A stretch of 64,000 nt of DNA from Bacteroidota bacterium (GCA_947460175.1 CANHGW010000008.1:20312-84311), one strand, 5' to 3'. Numbered from the stretch's first letter, positions 35,668-45,385 are shown. Notes: generated by a model from the letters alone, not told the origin. Numbers and translations: made by a program.

Positions 35668-36819
35668 ATGCTTACAAGAAATATTATCAAATCTATCAAT
35701 GAATTGAAAAAACAATTCCCAATTGTTGCAATTACGGGGCCAAGACAATCGGGGAAAACAACACTACTCAAAGAAGCATTTGCAGGGTATCAATATCTTT
35801 CTTTAGAAAATCCTGACACCCTAGAATATGCCAATAGAGATACGAAAGGATTCTTAGCTGAATACAATAATCATATCATTTTTGATGAAGCTCAACGATG
35901 TCCAAAATTATTCTCGTATTTACAAACCATCGTAGATAATCGAAGAGAAATGGGGCAATTTGTTTTATCCGGTTCTCAGAATTTTCATTTAATGCAAAGC
36001 ATTACACAAAGTCTTTCAGGGCGAGTAGCATTATTTAAATTATTGCCATTTGACTTTAAAGAATTAAAAAATGGGAATCTATTTCCTAAAACATATCAAG
36101 AAGCAATATATAAAGGATTTTATCCTGCCATTTATGACAGAAATATCAAACCACAAAACTATCACAACAGCTATCTTCAAACTTATGTAGAAAGAGATAT
36201 ATCTGATGTGCTACAAGTTCGAGATATAAAGCAATTTAGAGATTTTGTAAAAATATGTGCAGGACGTGTAGGGCAAATTTTAAATATCAATTCATTGGCA
36301 AAGGACTGCGGCATTACGCAACCTACCGCAAAATCATGGTTATCCTTATTAGAAAACAGCTATATCGTTTTTTTATTACAACCCTATTACAACAACTTTA
36401 ATAAGCGTGTATTGAAAACCCCCAAACTATACTTTTACGACACTGGTTTAGCATCATTTCTATTAGGCATCAGGAATGCCAAAGATGTAGATTCGCATAC
36501 GATGAAAGGTGGATTATTTGAAAACTTAATCATAGCTGAATTAGTAAAAAAAAATCATCACTTTTATCAACTAAAAGAATATTGGTATTGGCGCGACTCT
36601 AATGGAAACGAAATAGACTTACTATGCGAAAACAAAGAAAAGCATGATATATTTGAAATAAAAGCCACTAAGACAATCATGTCAGATTTATTTAAAGGAC
36701 TAGATCATTTTGAAACTACTGCAGGAAAAGATTTTGTAAAAAATAAAATCCTAGTATATGGTGGAGATGAAAGTCAAAAACGTACAAAATATACCATTAA
36801 AAGCTGGCAAGAGATATAA
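35668..36819 (+). CDS. AAA-type ATP-binding protein with DUF4143 and a PD-(D/E)XK-like C-terminus
   Basis: 383 residues. Walker A is Gly24-Pro-Arg-Gln-Ser-Gly-Lys30-Thr-Thr and Walker B is Ile-Ile-Phe-Asp73-Glu-Ala. A sensor-like Leu-Ser-Gly-Ser-Gln follows. The DUF4143 region (about 185-360) includes a winged-helix-like stretch and ends with Asn-Glu-Ile-Asp317-Leu-Leu ... Phe-Glu330-Ile-Lys332-Ala, the Asp/Glu-x-Lys pattern of PD-(D/E)XK nucleases. Such proteins are widespread but of uncertain role and are patchily distributed. It starts 32 bp after the tandem repeats and ends 3 bp before xerD, so the two are likely co-transcribed. Confidence 0.88.
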   Translation: MLTRNIIKSINELKKQFPIVAITGPRQSGKTTLLKEAFAGYQYLSLENPDTLEYANRDTKGFLAEYNNHIIFDEAQRCPKLFSYLQTIVDNRREMGQFVLSGSQNFHLMQSITQSLSGRVALFKLLPFDFKELKNGNLFPKTYQEAIYKGFYPAIYDRNIKPQNYHNSYLQTYVERDISDVLQVRDIKQFRDFVKICAGRVGQILNINSLAKDCGITQPTAKSWLSLLENSYIVFLLQPYYNNFNKRVLKTPKLYFYDTGLASFLLGIRNAKDVDSHTMKGGLFENLIIAELVKKNHHFYQLKEYWYWRDSNGNEIDLLCENKEKHDIFEIKATKTIMSDLFKGLDHFETTAGKDFVKNKILVYGGDESQKRTKYTIKSWQEI

Positions 36820-36822
36820 ACA

Positions 36823-37734
36823 ATGTCTACATGGAATGCATATATCAAAGGATTTAAATCATTTCTTCAATTGGAGAAATCACTGAGTGAAAATTCTGTA
36901 GTGGCTTATTTACATGATGTTGAAAAGCTACAACAGTATCTTCTCTATTCAAAACAAGAACTCTCTATTGAACGAATAAATCTCACAACGCTACAAGGTT
37001 TTCTCAAATGGATTCATGAGTTAGGTATGACACCCACATCTCAGGCTAGAATCATTTCAGGCTTGAAAAGTTATTTTAAATATTTAGTGCTAGAGGATGT
37101 GATTAAAAAAAATCCTACAGAATTACTCGAAGCCCCCAAAACGAGTCGTAAACTTCCAGATACATTATCAATAGAAGAACTTGAATTGCTTTTCAATGCA
37201 ATTGATTTATCCCAAGCAGAAGGTACAAGAAACAAAGCGATACTTGAAACGATGTATAGTTGTGGACTTCGAGTTAGTGAATTAACTGAACTAAAAATTT
37301 CAAATATCTATATCGATGTGGAATTCATTCGAGTTATAGGAAAAGGAAACAAAGAACGACTCATTCCAATAGGCGAATCAGCATTAAAACATATACAATT
37401 CTACAAAGAAGGTTACAGGAATCAAATTGCACCAAAAAAAAATTGCGAAGACATTTTATTTTTGAATCGTCGTGGAGGGAAACTTTCAAGAGTAATGATA
37501 TTTTATATCATCAAAGATTTAACTGCTAAAGCGGGATTGAAAAAAAATATTCATCCACATACGTTACGCCATTCGTTTGCGACACACTTGGTAGAAGGAG
37601 GTGCCGACTTACGCGCCGTACAGGAAATGCTAGGGCATGAAAGCATTGCTACAACTGAAATATACACACATCTGGATAGAGAGTTTTTAAGAGACACCAT
37701 TCACCGATTTCATCCTCGATATCAATCAAAATAA
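36823..37734 (+). CDS. xerD: Site-specific tyrosine recombinase XerD-like
   Basis: 303 residues. An N-terminal core-binding domain (about 8-88) precedes the catalytic domain with Arg150 (Gly-Leu-Arg-Val-Ser-Glu), Lys near 173, His246-x-x-Arg249, His272 (Leu-Gly-His-Glu-Ser) and the nucleophile Tyr281. Length and motifs fit chromosomal XerC/XerD, which resolve chromosome dimers at dif. Family assignment as XerD rather than XerC is from overall resemblance. It lies 3 bp after the ATPase gene, which is unusual for a housekeeping recombinase. Confidence 0.92.
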   Translation: MSTWNAYIKGFKSFLQLEKSLSENSVVAYLHDVEKLQQYLLYSKQELSIERINLTTLQGFLKWIHELGMTPTSQARIISGLKSYFKYLVLEDVIKKNPTELLEAPKTSRKLPDTLSIEELELLFNAIDLSQAEGTRNKAILETMYSCGLRVSELTELKISNIYIDVEFIRVIGKGNKERLIPIGESALKHIQFYKEGYRNQIAPKKNCEDILFLNRRGGKLSRVMIFYIIKDLTAKAGLKKNIHPHTLRHSFATHLVEGGADLRAVQEMLGHESIATTEIYTHLDREFLRDTIHRFHPRYQSK

Positions 37735-37798
37735 GTATGCCCATTCATGGTATTAAATTTCAATTTGAAATTGAAAGAGACTGTTGTAACTTTATAAC

Positions 37799-39295
37799 AT
37801 GAGTTACATACTTACTGCCGATCAGATAAGACAATGGGATCAATATACAATCGAACATGAACCTATTTCTTCCATTGAATTAATGGAGCGTGCTGCACTT
37901 CAATGCAGCCAATGGTTAATGCAGCAATGGGATACCGACAGACCATTTATCCTATTTTGTGGCAATGGAAATAATGGAGGCGACGGGCTAGCTATTGCTC
38001 GCCATTTATTGGAATACGGATACCATGTAAGTGTATTGATAGATGATGCAGTGAAAAAAAGCAATGACAATCTCACCAATCTAAAAGAACTATCTTACCT
38101 CTATAAATCATGTATACACTCTATCGAAAGTGAAATAACAATCCCTTCAAATGCAATTATTATCGATGCATTAGTTGGAACAGGATTAAAGCAATCATTG
38201 AAAGGAAAAGAACAAAAATGGGTCACTCGTATTAACTCACTCCCTAATACAAAGGTATGTATAGACCTCCCTTCGGGGCTTTCGGCCGACCAATTTCTAC
38301 AAACTGAATCCATAGTAAAGGGAGACTTTACATTGACTTTTCAAGTATATAAAAAATCTTTTTTATTTCCTGAAACAGGAATTTACTGCGGTAAAATTAT
38401 TTTATTAAACATTGGTCTACATCCTGATTTCTTAAAACTACATACCTTCAATCAGCTAATTATTGACAAAGAAATTCTTCATTCTTTTTATAAAAAAAGA
38501 ACTTCATTTTCACACAAAGGGACTTTTGGTCACAGTCTACTATTTGTTGGTAGTGAAGGTAAAATGGGAGCATGTATATTAGCAGCCAAAGGATGCTTAC
38601 GAAGCGGCACAGGATTATTAACATTATTGATTCCCTCCGACCAAATTCAAATAGCACAAGTAGCAGTTCCTGAAGCTATGACTATCAACTATGAAAAGAA
38701 TAATTCTCTACCGAGATTAGATGCCTATTCTTCTATTGGGGCAGGCAGTGGCATTGGCCAACATGAAACCAGCATTCAGCTTATTTCTCAATTAATGACT
38801 GAATCATCTTTATCCATGGTACTTGATGCTGATGCTTTAAATATAATTGCTAATAATCCTGAATTACTTCATGCAATACCAAAAGAAAGTATATTAACTC
38901 CACATCCAAAAGAATTTGAACGACTATTTGGTGAAAGTGAAAATTCGTACCTTCGACATGAATTACAATTACAAAAGTCCGTCGAACTCGGTTTGTTTAT
39001 TTTACTCAAAGGACGATACACTTGCATTACAACACCTGATGGCAAATCCTACTTCAATACAACAGGCAATCCAGGCATGGGTACAGGAGGCAGTGGAGAT
39101 GTATTAACTGGCATTATCACTGGTTTATATGCTCAATATCATGATATGTTAGAAGCAGGCCTCTTGGGTGTTTATCTTCATGGTTTAGCTGGCGATATAG
39201 CAGCACAAAAAAAATCCGAAGAAAGTTTAATTGCTTCGGATATTATTGATCAGTTAGGTCAAGCTTTTAAGGATTCATTTTATAATGCTGAATAA
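37799..39295 (+). CDS. nnr: Bifunctional NAD(P)HX epimerase / ADP-dependent NAD(P)HX dehydratase
   Basis: 498 residues. The N-terminal YjeF-type epimerase domain (about 1-215) has Gly-Asn-Gly-Asn-Asn-Gly-Gly-Asp-Gly-Leu and Asp-Ala-Leu-Val-Gly-Thr-Gly-Leu. The C-terminal ribokinase-like dehydratase domain (about 225-498) has Thr-Pro-His-Pro-Lys-Glu and Asn-Pro-Gly-Met-Gly-Thr-Gly-Gly-Ser-Gly-Asp-Val-Leu-Thr-Gly. Together they repair hydrated NADH/NADPH. TAACTTTA (7 of 8 to the -7 consensus) ends 4 nt before the ATG. Its 3' end overlaps the convergent phosphatase gene by 29 bp. Confidence 0.95.
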   Translation: MSYILTADQIRQWDQYTIEHEPISSIELMERAALQCSQWLMQQWDTDRPFILFCGNGNNGGDGLAIARHLLEYGYHVSVLIDDAVKKSNDNLTNLKELSYLYKSCIHSIESEITIPSNAIIIDALVGTGLKQSLKGKEQKWVTRINSLPNTKVCIDLPSGLSADQFLQTESIVKGDFTLTFQVYKKSFLFPETGIYCGKIILLNIGLHPDFLKLHTFNQLIIDKEILHSFYKKRTSFSHKGTFGHSLLFVGSEGKMGACILAAKGCLRSGTGLLTLLIPSDQIQIAQVAVPEAMTINYEKNNSLPRLDAYSSIGAGSGIGQHETSIQLISQLMTESSLSMVLDADALNIIANNPELLHAIPKESILTPHPKEFERLFGESENSYLRHELQLQKSVELGLFILLKGRYTCITTPDGKSYFNTTGNPGMGTGGSGDVLTGIITGLYAQYHDMLEAGLLGVYLHGLAGDIAAQKKSEESLIASDIIDQLGQAFKDSFYNAE

Positions 39296-39731
39296 TAGCC
39301 TTACAACCTTCATTTATTTCATCAAATACATCATAATAGCCATCAAGATTTCCATAATATGGATCTACGACAGAACGATTCTCATCAGGGTACAATTCTT
39401 TTAAAAACAATTCAACTTTATCTGGATTAAAATAATGCCCACTTATATCTTTAATCTCTTCATACACATCAGAAGCAAGAGCATAAACTTTATCAAATTT
39501 TGCTATATCAGCATGGGTAAATTTCCGAGCACGTTGTTTTGATATATCAATACCATTTTCGAGACATACTCGTTGGGAATGCTCGTGTGGTGCCTGACCT
39601 ATGTGATAAGATTCTGTGCCTGCACTGTCTATTTCCCAATCCAATTGCTCAAGGCCACAACTATGTTTCATCACACCTTCTGCTATTGGAGAGCGACAAA
39701 TATTACCCAAACAAACAAATAGTATTTTCAT
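39267..39731 (-). CDS. Low-molecular-weight protein-tyrosine phosphatase
   Basis: 154 residues. The P-loop Cys7-Leu-Gly-Asn-Ile-Cys-Arg13-Ser is at the N-terminus, and the general-acid motif Val-Asp-Pro-Tyr-Tyr-Gly lies near residue 121. The fold is the arsenate-reductase-like LMW-PTP. It is the last gene of the nucleotide-sugar operon (6 bp after the decarboxylase), so a Wzb-like role in controlling polysaccharide export by dephosphorylating a tyrosine kinase is plausible, though no such kinase is visible here. Overlaps the end of the nnr gene on the opposite strand. Confidence 0.92.
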   Translation of the reverse strand: MKILFVCLGNICRSPIAEGVMKHSCGLEQLDWEIDSAGTESYHIGQAPHEHSQRVCLENGIDISKQRARKFTHADIAKFDKVYALASDVYEEIKDISGHYFNPDKVELFLKELYPDENRSVVDPYYGNLDGYYDVFDEINEGCKAIIQHYKMNP

Positions 39732-39737
39732 ATGATG

Positions 39738-40679
39738 TTAATTTATACCCAATTGCTTTTTGAAATAATCCAATGTAATTTGAAGTCCTTCTTTACGATC
39801 AACTTTCGGTTCCCAATTTAGAATTTCTTTAGCACGTGTAATATCTGGTTGTCGTTGTTTAGGATCATCTTGCGGAAGAGGATGATAGACTATTTTAGAC
39901 CCTGTACCAATTAAGAGTTGAATTTCTTCTGCAAAATCTTTCAACGATATTTCATTTGGATTTCCAATATTGACAGGCATGTGATAATCACTTAATAGTA
40001 ATCTATAAATACCCTCCACCAAATCACCTACATAACAAAATGAACGAGTTTGTGAACCATCTCCGAAAACTGTTATATCCTCACCTTTTAATGCTTGACT
40101 CATAAATGCTGGCAATGCACGACCATCATCCAGTCGCATACGTGGTCCGTAGGTATTAAATATTCGTACAATACGAGTTTGTAAACCATGAAACGTATGA
40201 TAAGCCATTGTGATAGCTTCTTGGAATCGCTTAGCTTCGTCATACACACCACGTGGTCCTATTGGATTTACATTTCCCCAATATTCTTCATTTTGAGGAT
40301 GAACCAAGGGATCGCCATATACTTCAGATGTAGAAGCTATGAGCATTCGTGCATTTTTTTGTTTGGCCAATCCTAACAGATTATGGGTTCCCAAAGAACC
40401 AACTTTCAAGGTTTGAATGGGCATTTTTAAATAGTCGATAGGACTTGCTGGAGATGCAAAATGTAATATATAATCCAACTCTCCAGGTACGTGTACGAAT
40501 TTACTTACATCGTGATGATAAAATTCAAAATTGGGTAATTTGAATAAATGCTCAATATTTTTGATATTGCCAGTAATCAAATTATCCATGGCTATTACAT
40601 AATAATCTTCCTTGATAAATCGATCACACAAATGGGATCCTAAAAAACCTGCACCACCCGTTATAAGAACTCGTTTCAT
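39738..40679 (-). CDS. UDP-glucuronate decarboxylase (UDP-xylose synthase)-like SDR
   Basis: 313 residues. An NAD-binding Rossmann fold begins [10 protein letters not shown]. The catalytic Tyr-x-x-x-Lys is in Gly-Val-Tyr-Asp-Glu-Ala-Lys-Arg, and Ser-Thr-Ser-Glu-Val-Tyr-Gly-Asp-Pro and [10 protein letters not shown] are also present. These match the UXS family. It converts UDP-glucuronate, made by the Ugd enzyme encoded immediately upstream, to UDP-xylose. It sits 9 bp after ugd in the operon. Confidence 0.92.
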   Translation of the reverse strand: MKRVLITGGAGFLGSHLCDRFIKEDYYVIAMDNLITGNIKNIEHLFKLPNFEFYHHDVSKFVHVPGELDYILHFASPASPIDYLKMPIQTLKVGSLGTHNLLGLAKQKNARMLIASTSEVYGDPLVHPQNEEYWGNVNPIGPRGVYDEAKRFQEAITMAYHTFHGLQTRIVRIFNTYGPRMRLDDGRALPAFMSQALKGEDITVFGDGSQTRSFCYVGDLVEGIYRLLLSDYHMPVNIGNPNEISLKDFAEEIQLLIGTGSKIVYHPLPQDDPKQRQPDITRAKEILNWEPKVDRKEGLQITLDYFKKQLGIN

Positions 40680-40688
40680 TGTACTTTT

Positions 40689-42029
40689 TTAATTAATTGT
40701 TTTACGACCGATTGAATTGTAATAAAAACCTTGTTCCTCCATCTGATGTAAATCGTATAAATTTCGGCCATCAAATATCACTTTAGATTTCATTGCCGAT
40801 TTCATAACATCAAATTCAGGCGTACGGAATATGGTCCATTCTGTACAAATAGCAAGCGCATCTGCATCCTTTAATACTTCATATGCCTCATTGCCAAATG
40901 AAATATGCGACATCAATGCAGCATGATTTGATTCAAAATAATCCTTTGTATTTTCCATCCCTTCCGGATCATAACAAATTACTTCAGCCCCAGCTTCTAC
41001 TAATTTAGGTATAATATATAATGCTGGTGCTTCTCGAATATCATCCGTATTGGGTTTGAAAGCCAATCCCCATACAGCAATTTTTTTCCCTTTTAAATCA
41101 CCATTAAAATATCCAATAATTTTGTCAGCTAATACTAATTTTTGATTATCATTGACATTCATTACAGCATTTAAAATACTATAATCATAACCATATTGAC
41201 TCGATGTTTGAACTAATGCTTGCACATCTTTAGGGAAACAACTACCTCCATAACCAATTCCAGGGAATAAAAAACGTTTACCTATTCGATTATCACTCCC
41301 CATGCCTTTACGAACAGTTTCTACGTCTGCGCCTACTTTTTCACAAAGATTGGCAAGTTCATTCATAAAAGTTATACGCATAGCAAGATATGAATTTGCT
41401 GCATATTTGGTAATTTCAGCACTTCGTTCATCCATGAAATAAATTGGATTTCCTTGACGTACAAAAGGGTTATACAATTGCTCCATCAATTTCTTTGCAC
41501 GATCTGAGCTACATCCTACTACCACTCTATCTGGCTTCATAAAATCCTCCACCGCCACGCCTTCTCTTAGAAACTCAGGATTACTCACTACATCAAATTC
41601 ACCCGAATAATTTTCCTTGATTTTATCAGCCACTTTTTCAGCAGTACCAACAGGAACTGTGCTTTTATTGATGACTACTTTGTATTGTTTGATATCTGCT
41701 AATATCTTACCTATTTCAGAAGCCACACCTAATACATAGCTTAAGTCTGCTGATCCGTCTTCACCTGGAGGTGTAGGTAATGCTAAAAATATTAAATCAG
41801 ATTTTTCAACAGCCATTTTCAGATCAGTTGTAAAGTGTAATCTTTTCTCTTTTAAATTTCGTTGAAATAAAACCTCTAAACCAGGTTCGTAAATTACGAT
41901 TTCTCCTTTCGAAAGACGCTCTACTTTGTTAGCATTTATATCTACACAAATGACATGATTACCCGATTCGGCAAAACATGTTCCAGAAACTAATCCTACA
42001 TAGCCAGTTCCAACTACTGCAATATTCAT
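40689..42029 (-). CDS. ugd: UDP-glucose 6-dehydrogenase
   Basis: 446 residues. The N-terminal NAD-binding motif Gly-Thr-Gly-Tyr-Val-Gly-Leu starts near residue 7. The catalytic cysteine lies in Gly-Gly-Ser-Cys-Phe-Pro-Lys-Asp (about 260), and a C-terminal UDP-binding domain follows with Gly-Leu-Ala-Phe-Lys-Pro-Asn-Thr-Asp-Asp-Ile-Arg. It oxidises UDP-glucose to UDP-glucuronate. The start overlaps the aminotransferase stop by one base (TAATG), so translation is probably coupled. Confidence 0.97.
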   Translation of the reverse strand: MNIAVVGTGYVGLVSGTCFAESGNHVICVDINANKVERLSKGEIVIYEPGLEVLFQRNLKEKRLHFTTDLKMAVEKSDLIFLALPTPPGEDGSADLSYVLGVASEIGKILADIKQYKVVINKSTVPVGTAEKVADKIKENYSGEFDVVSNPEFLREGVAVEDFMKPDRVVVGCSSDRAKKLMEQLYNPFVRQGNPIYFMDERSAEITKYAANSYLAMRITFMNELANLCEKVGADVETVRKGMGSDNRIGKRFLFPGIGYGGSCFPKDVQALVQTSSQYGYDYSILNAVMNVNDNQKLVLADKIIGYFNGDLKGKKIAVWGLAFKPNTDDIREAPALYIIPKLVEAGAEVICYDPEGMENTKDYFESNHAALMSHISFGNEAYEVLKDADALAICTEWTIFRTPEFDVMKSAMKSKVIFDGRNLYDLHQMEEQGFYYNSIGRKTIN

Positions 42030-43159
42030 TATTTTAAACTATTTACAATGTTAATAAAATTTTCTACAATATACTTCTGTTGCTCGTCGGTCATTTCTGT
42101 GTGTATGGGTAATGAAATAACTTGAGTTGTCAAAGATTCCGTTGTATCTAAATCAAACGATTTTACACCTTCAAATATTTTTTGTTTATGGGCAGGTATA
42201 GGATAATAAATCATACTAGGAATTCCTTTCTCCTTTAACAAATTTTGAACTTGGTCTCTATCCACACCATTCAACGTCAAGGTGTATTGATGATATACAT
42301 GATAAATATTATCGGGGCAATACGGTGTTTTGATATTTGGATGATTTGCAAACGCTTGATTATAATAATCTGCAGCTTTGCGACGAGCAGCACAATATTC
42401 GTCCAAATGAGGCAATTTAACACGTAATACAGCCGCTTGCAGGGTATCTAACCTTGAATTACATCCAACTATTTCATGTATATATTTTTGACGTTGGCCG
42501 TGGTTTGCAACCATTTTCATTTTTTCTGCAAGTACAGAATCATTGGTGCAAAGTGCACCACCATCGCCGTAACAACCTAAATTTTTAGAAGGAAAAAATG
42601 ATGTACTTCCAACATGACCTATTGTTCCATTGGCTTTGCGAGTTCCATCTTTAAATGTATAATAACCTCCAATTGCTTGGGCATTGTCTTCAATTACATA
42701 TAAATTATGTTTGTTTGCAATAGCCATAATTGATTCCATATCGGCCGTTTGTCCATACAAATGAACTGCAACAATAGCTTTTGTTTTTGGGGTAATCAAT
42801 TTTTCAATTGCATTCGCATCCATACAAAATGTATCAGGATTTACTTCACAGAACACTATATTCAATTTGAGCAAAGCCACCACCTCAACAGTAGCAATAT
42901 ATGTAAATGAAGGTGTGATAACTTCGTCTCCAGGCTCTAAGCCTAATGCCATCATGGCTATTTGCAATGAGTCGGTTCCATTAGCACAAGGAATGACATG
43001 TTTCACATCAAGATAAGATTCTAATTCCTTAGCAAAAAGCCCCACTTGAGGTCCATTGATAAATGCTGTAGTGTCAATTACTTCTTGCATTGCTGCATCT
43101 ACCTCTGATTTAATTTTTTGGTATTGACTTTTAAGATCAACCATTTGAAGATTATTCAC
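42029..43159 (-). CDS. DegT/DnrJ/EryC1/StrS family sugar aminotransferase
   Basis: 376 residues from GTG 43159 (ATG 43144 is an alternative, five codons later). PLP-dependent fold with Ala-Asn-Gly-Thr-Asp-Ser-Leu, Glu-Asp-Asn-Ala-Gln-Ala-Ile-Gly and Ser-Phe-Phe-Pro-Ser-Lys192-Asn-Leu-Gly, where Lys192 is the expected PLP lysine. It aminates a keto-sugar nucleotide; the closest guess is a WbpE-like UDP-hexuronate substrate, but the sequence does not prove it. First gene of an operon with ugd, the decarboxylase and a tyrosine phosphatase. This suggests synthesis of an amino- or xylose-containing surface polysaccharide. Confidence 0.92.
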   Translation of the reverse strand: MNNLQMVDLKSQYQKIKSEVDAAMQEVIDTTAFINGPQVGLFAKELESYLDVKHVIPCANGTDSLQIAMMALGLEPGDEVITPSFTYIATVEVVALLKLNIVFCEVNPDTFCMDANAIEKLITPKTKAIVAVHLYGQTADMESIMAIANKHNLYVIEDNAQAIGGYYTFKDGTRKANGTIGHVGSTSFFPSKNLGCYGDGGALCTNDSVLAEKMKMVANHGQRQKYIHEIVGCNSRLDTLQAAVLRVKLPHLDEYCAARRKAADYYNQAFANHPNIKTPYCPDNIYHVYHQYTLTLNGVDRDQVQNLLKEKGIPSMIYYPIPAHKQKIFEGVKSFDLDTTESLTTQVISLPIHTEMTDEQQKYIVENFINIVNSLK

Positions 43160-43182
43160 GTATAATAGTTTTTGATTGGACG

Positions 43183-43190
43183 CAAAAATA
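43183..43190 (-). promoter_or_regulatory. -7 box TATTTTTG for the nucleotide-sugar operon
   Basis: Exact TAnnTTTG on the minus strand, 23 nt before GTG 43159 and 38 nt before ATG 43144. Confidence 0.5.
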
Positions 43191-43351
43191 GTATATTCTT
43201 AGGATAATTTCATGGGCAATAATTTGAATAAAATAACGTTTTGAGAACCTATACATTTGCTTTTCATGGTTCATTTCAATAGAATTATCATAATTGAAAC
43301 TACTTTTTAAGTTTCTTTCTCAAATTTAAATTGGAAAATCAAATTTGAATG

Positions 43352-43365
43352 ATGCAAATTTGCAT
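43352..43365. repeat. 14-bp perfect palindrome, possible operator
   Basis: ATGCAAATTTGCAT is a perfect palindrome 13 bp before the ATG at 43379. Its position would let a dimeric regulator control the barrel-protein/waaA pair, but no regulator is identified. Confidence 0.4.
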
Positions 43366-43378
43366 TAGATAATACACT

Positions 43379-44158
43379 ATGCTAAAAACATTTTTCAATA
43401 TTTTAATTCTTTGTAGTCTTACCAACATCTCATTGGCTCAAGTAGATGACATTAATAATGAACCTACTAAAACATCCCACATTATTTCAAATAAAATATG
43501 GAATTTAGATGTAATAGGCGCTATGGACTTCCCGCAAGCTGACATGGCCAAACGATTTGGCACAAGTTATCGAATAGGTGTAGGAATCAAGTATAAAACT
43601 GCTCGTAATTGGATTTGGGGTGCCAAATTCGAATTTATCACTGGCAATAAAATGCGCGACGATAGTCTTATGATTAATATAAGAACATATCAAGGTGGAG
43701 TTATATCTCAAAATGGCGACTTGCTCAATGTAGGCTTATTTCAACGTGGTTATATGACAGGTATTCAAGTTGGGAAAATTTTCCCATTTCTTCAAATAAA
43801 TCAAAATTCAGGTCCCATGATGTTAGCTTCATTAGGATTTATGCAATACAAAATCAACATTTTTGATAGAGATAATTCTTTCCCCCAATTAAGAGATGAA
43901 TATAAGAAGGGCTATGACCGTTTAGCTAATGGAATTTATATAGAGGATATGATAGGCTATCATTATTTCGCAAAAAATAAATTAATCAACTTTTATGCTG
44001 GGTTCAATTTCGTTTGGGGCTTTACACAAGGTCGTCGTGATTATTTACTCGATTTGGGGCGTCCAGACACAGGAAATAGAAATGATGTTTTGACTGGATT
44101 CAAATTTGGGTGGGTACTTCCAATTTACAAAAAAAATGTTGAAGAAACCTACTATTAA
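43379..44158 (+). CDS. Secreted outer-membrane barrel-like protein, unknown function
   Basis: 259 residues. A signal peptide (about 1-20, Ser-Leu-Ala-Gln) is followed by alternating strands with Gly-rich turns and aromatic girdles (Gly-Val-Gly-Ile-Lys-Tyr, Trp-Ile-Trp-Gly-Ala-Lys-Phe-Glu-Phe, Tyr-Ala-Gly-Phe-Asn-Phe-Val-Trp-Gly-Phe). This suggests an 8- to 10-stranded barrel such as those of the PorT/OmpA-barrel type in Bacteroidota. I do not recognise a named protein. It is 3 bp upstream of waaA, so it is probably an envelope-biogenesis or lipopolysaccharide-related gene by association. Confidence 0.65.
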   Translation: MLKTFFNILILCSLTNISLAQVDDINNEPTKTSHIISNKIWNLDVIGAMDFPQADMAKRFGTSYRIGVGIKYKTARNWIWGAKFEFITGNKMRDDSLMINIRTYQGGVISQNGDLLNVGLFQRGYMTGIQVGKIFPFLQINQNSGPMMLASLGFMQYKINIFDRDNSFPQLRDEYKKGYDRLANGIYIEDMIGYHYFAKNKLINFYAGFNFVWGFTQGRRDYLLDLGRPDTGNRNDVLTGFKFGWVLPIYKKNVEETYY

Positions 44159-44161
44159 TAA

Positions 44162-45385
44162 ATGTTTAGCCTATTCTATACTATTGGGATTCGATTCTAC
44201 TATCTGTCGATACGCATAGCATCTATATGGAATCCGAAGGCAAAAAAATGGATCGCAGGACGAAAATCTATCCCAGATGATATTGAAAAAATCACCTCAG
44301 GTAGTAAAGAAATTATCTGGTTTCATTGTGCCTCTGTGGGAGAGTTTGAACAAGGCTATCCATTATTGAAAATGCTAAGAAATGAATATCCGAAATATGC
44401 ATTTCATATCACTTTTTTTTCTCCATCAGGCTATGATTTTGTGAAACAAAAATACCCTACAGAATCAATAAGCTTCTTACCGAATGATATCAATGCTGAT
44501 TTATATTATTTTATTAGAAAAATTAAACCGAAAGCAGTCATATTAGTTAAATATGAAATTTGGTATCGATTGATTAAATTATTGAATGAGTCAGCTATAC
44601 CAACATTTTTGATTTCAGGATTTTTCCGTCCAGATCATTTTTACTTCAAATGGTACGGAATACCATTTATTCAAAGTCTTAAAAAATTAAATCATCTTTT
44701 TTTACAAGAAGAAAAAAGTCAAACGTTGCTTCATTCAATAGGCGTTGATAATACAACTGTAGTTGGAGACACCCGTTTTGACAGGGTTATAGAAACATGT
44801 TTACTAGATTTTCAGGATTCAATTATTGAGAATTTCATTCAAAAATCACCCGTGTTTATTGCCGGCAGCGTATGGGAAAGCGATCAAATTGTGTTAAATA
44901 AAATAATACAAAGCTTACCTTCCGATTGGAAAATCATCCTAGCACCTCATGAATTCGCCCATTACAACACTGATTGGATTCAAGAAAAAACGCATTTTTA
45001 CACGAAAGAAAAAGAGAACAATGCTAGAATATTAATTTTGGATACCATGGGCCTTTTATCTCGCATCTATCGATATGCCTCTTTGACCTATGTTGGTGGT
45101 GGATTTGATAAAGGGTTACACAATATTCTTGAACCCGCTGTATATCACAAGCCGATTCTCATTGGGCCAAATTTCTCCAAATTCAATGAAGCCGTTCAAC
45201 TTGTTAAGCTAGAATGTGTTTTTGTAGTAGAAAACAATGAAAAAACGTCCATTTTAATTCAAAAGTTAATTTATGATATACCTTTTTTAGATGCAATTCA
45301 GACTAAACTTGAAACATTTATTTCAGCAAATACAAACGTTTCAGATAAAATAGCTGTCTATCTAAGAAAGAATAAGATATTTTAA
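44162..45385 (+). CDS. waaA: 3-deoxy-D-manno-octulosonic acid (Kdo) transferase
   Basis: 407 residues. An N-terminal membrane anchor (about 5-20) precedes the GT-B glycosyltransferase. Family motifs are Trp-Phe-His-Cys-Ala-Ser-Val-Gly-Glu-Phe-Glu (the catalytic Glu is among these), Phe-Phe-Ser-Pro-Ser-Gly-Tyr-Asp, Lys-Tyr-Glu-Ile-Trp-Tyr, Val-Gly-Asp-Thr-Arg-Phe-Asp-Arg and Gly-Gly-Phe-Asp-Lys-Gly-Leu-His-Asn-Ile-Leu-Glu-Pro. It transfers Kdo from CMP-Kdo to lipid A precursor at the inner membrane. It follows the barrel-like gene by 3 bp. Confidence 0.95.
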   Translation: MFSLFYTIGIRFYYLSIRIASIWNPKAKKWIAGRKSIPDDIEKITSGSKEIIWFHCASVGEFEQGYPLLKMLRNEYPKYAFHITFFSPSGYDFVKQKYPTESISFLPNDINADLYYFIRKIKPKAVILVKYEIWYRLIKLLNESAIPTFLISGFFRPDHFYFKWYGIPFIQSLKKLNHLFLQEEKSQTLLHSIGVDNTTVVGDTRFDRVIETCLLDFQDSIIENFIQKSPVFIAGSVWESDQIVLNKIIQSLPSDWKIILAPHEFAHYNTDWIQEKTHFYTKEKENNARILILDTMGLLSRIYRYASLTYVGGGFDKGLHNILEPAVYHKPILIGPNFSKFNEAVQLVKLECVFVVENNEKTSILIQKLIYDIPFLDAIQTKLETFISANTNVSDKIAVYLRKNKIF

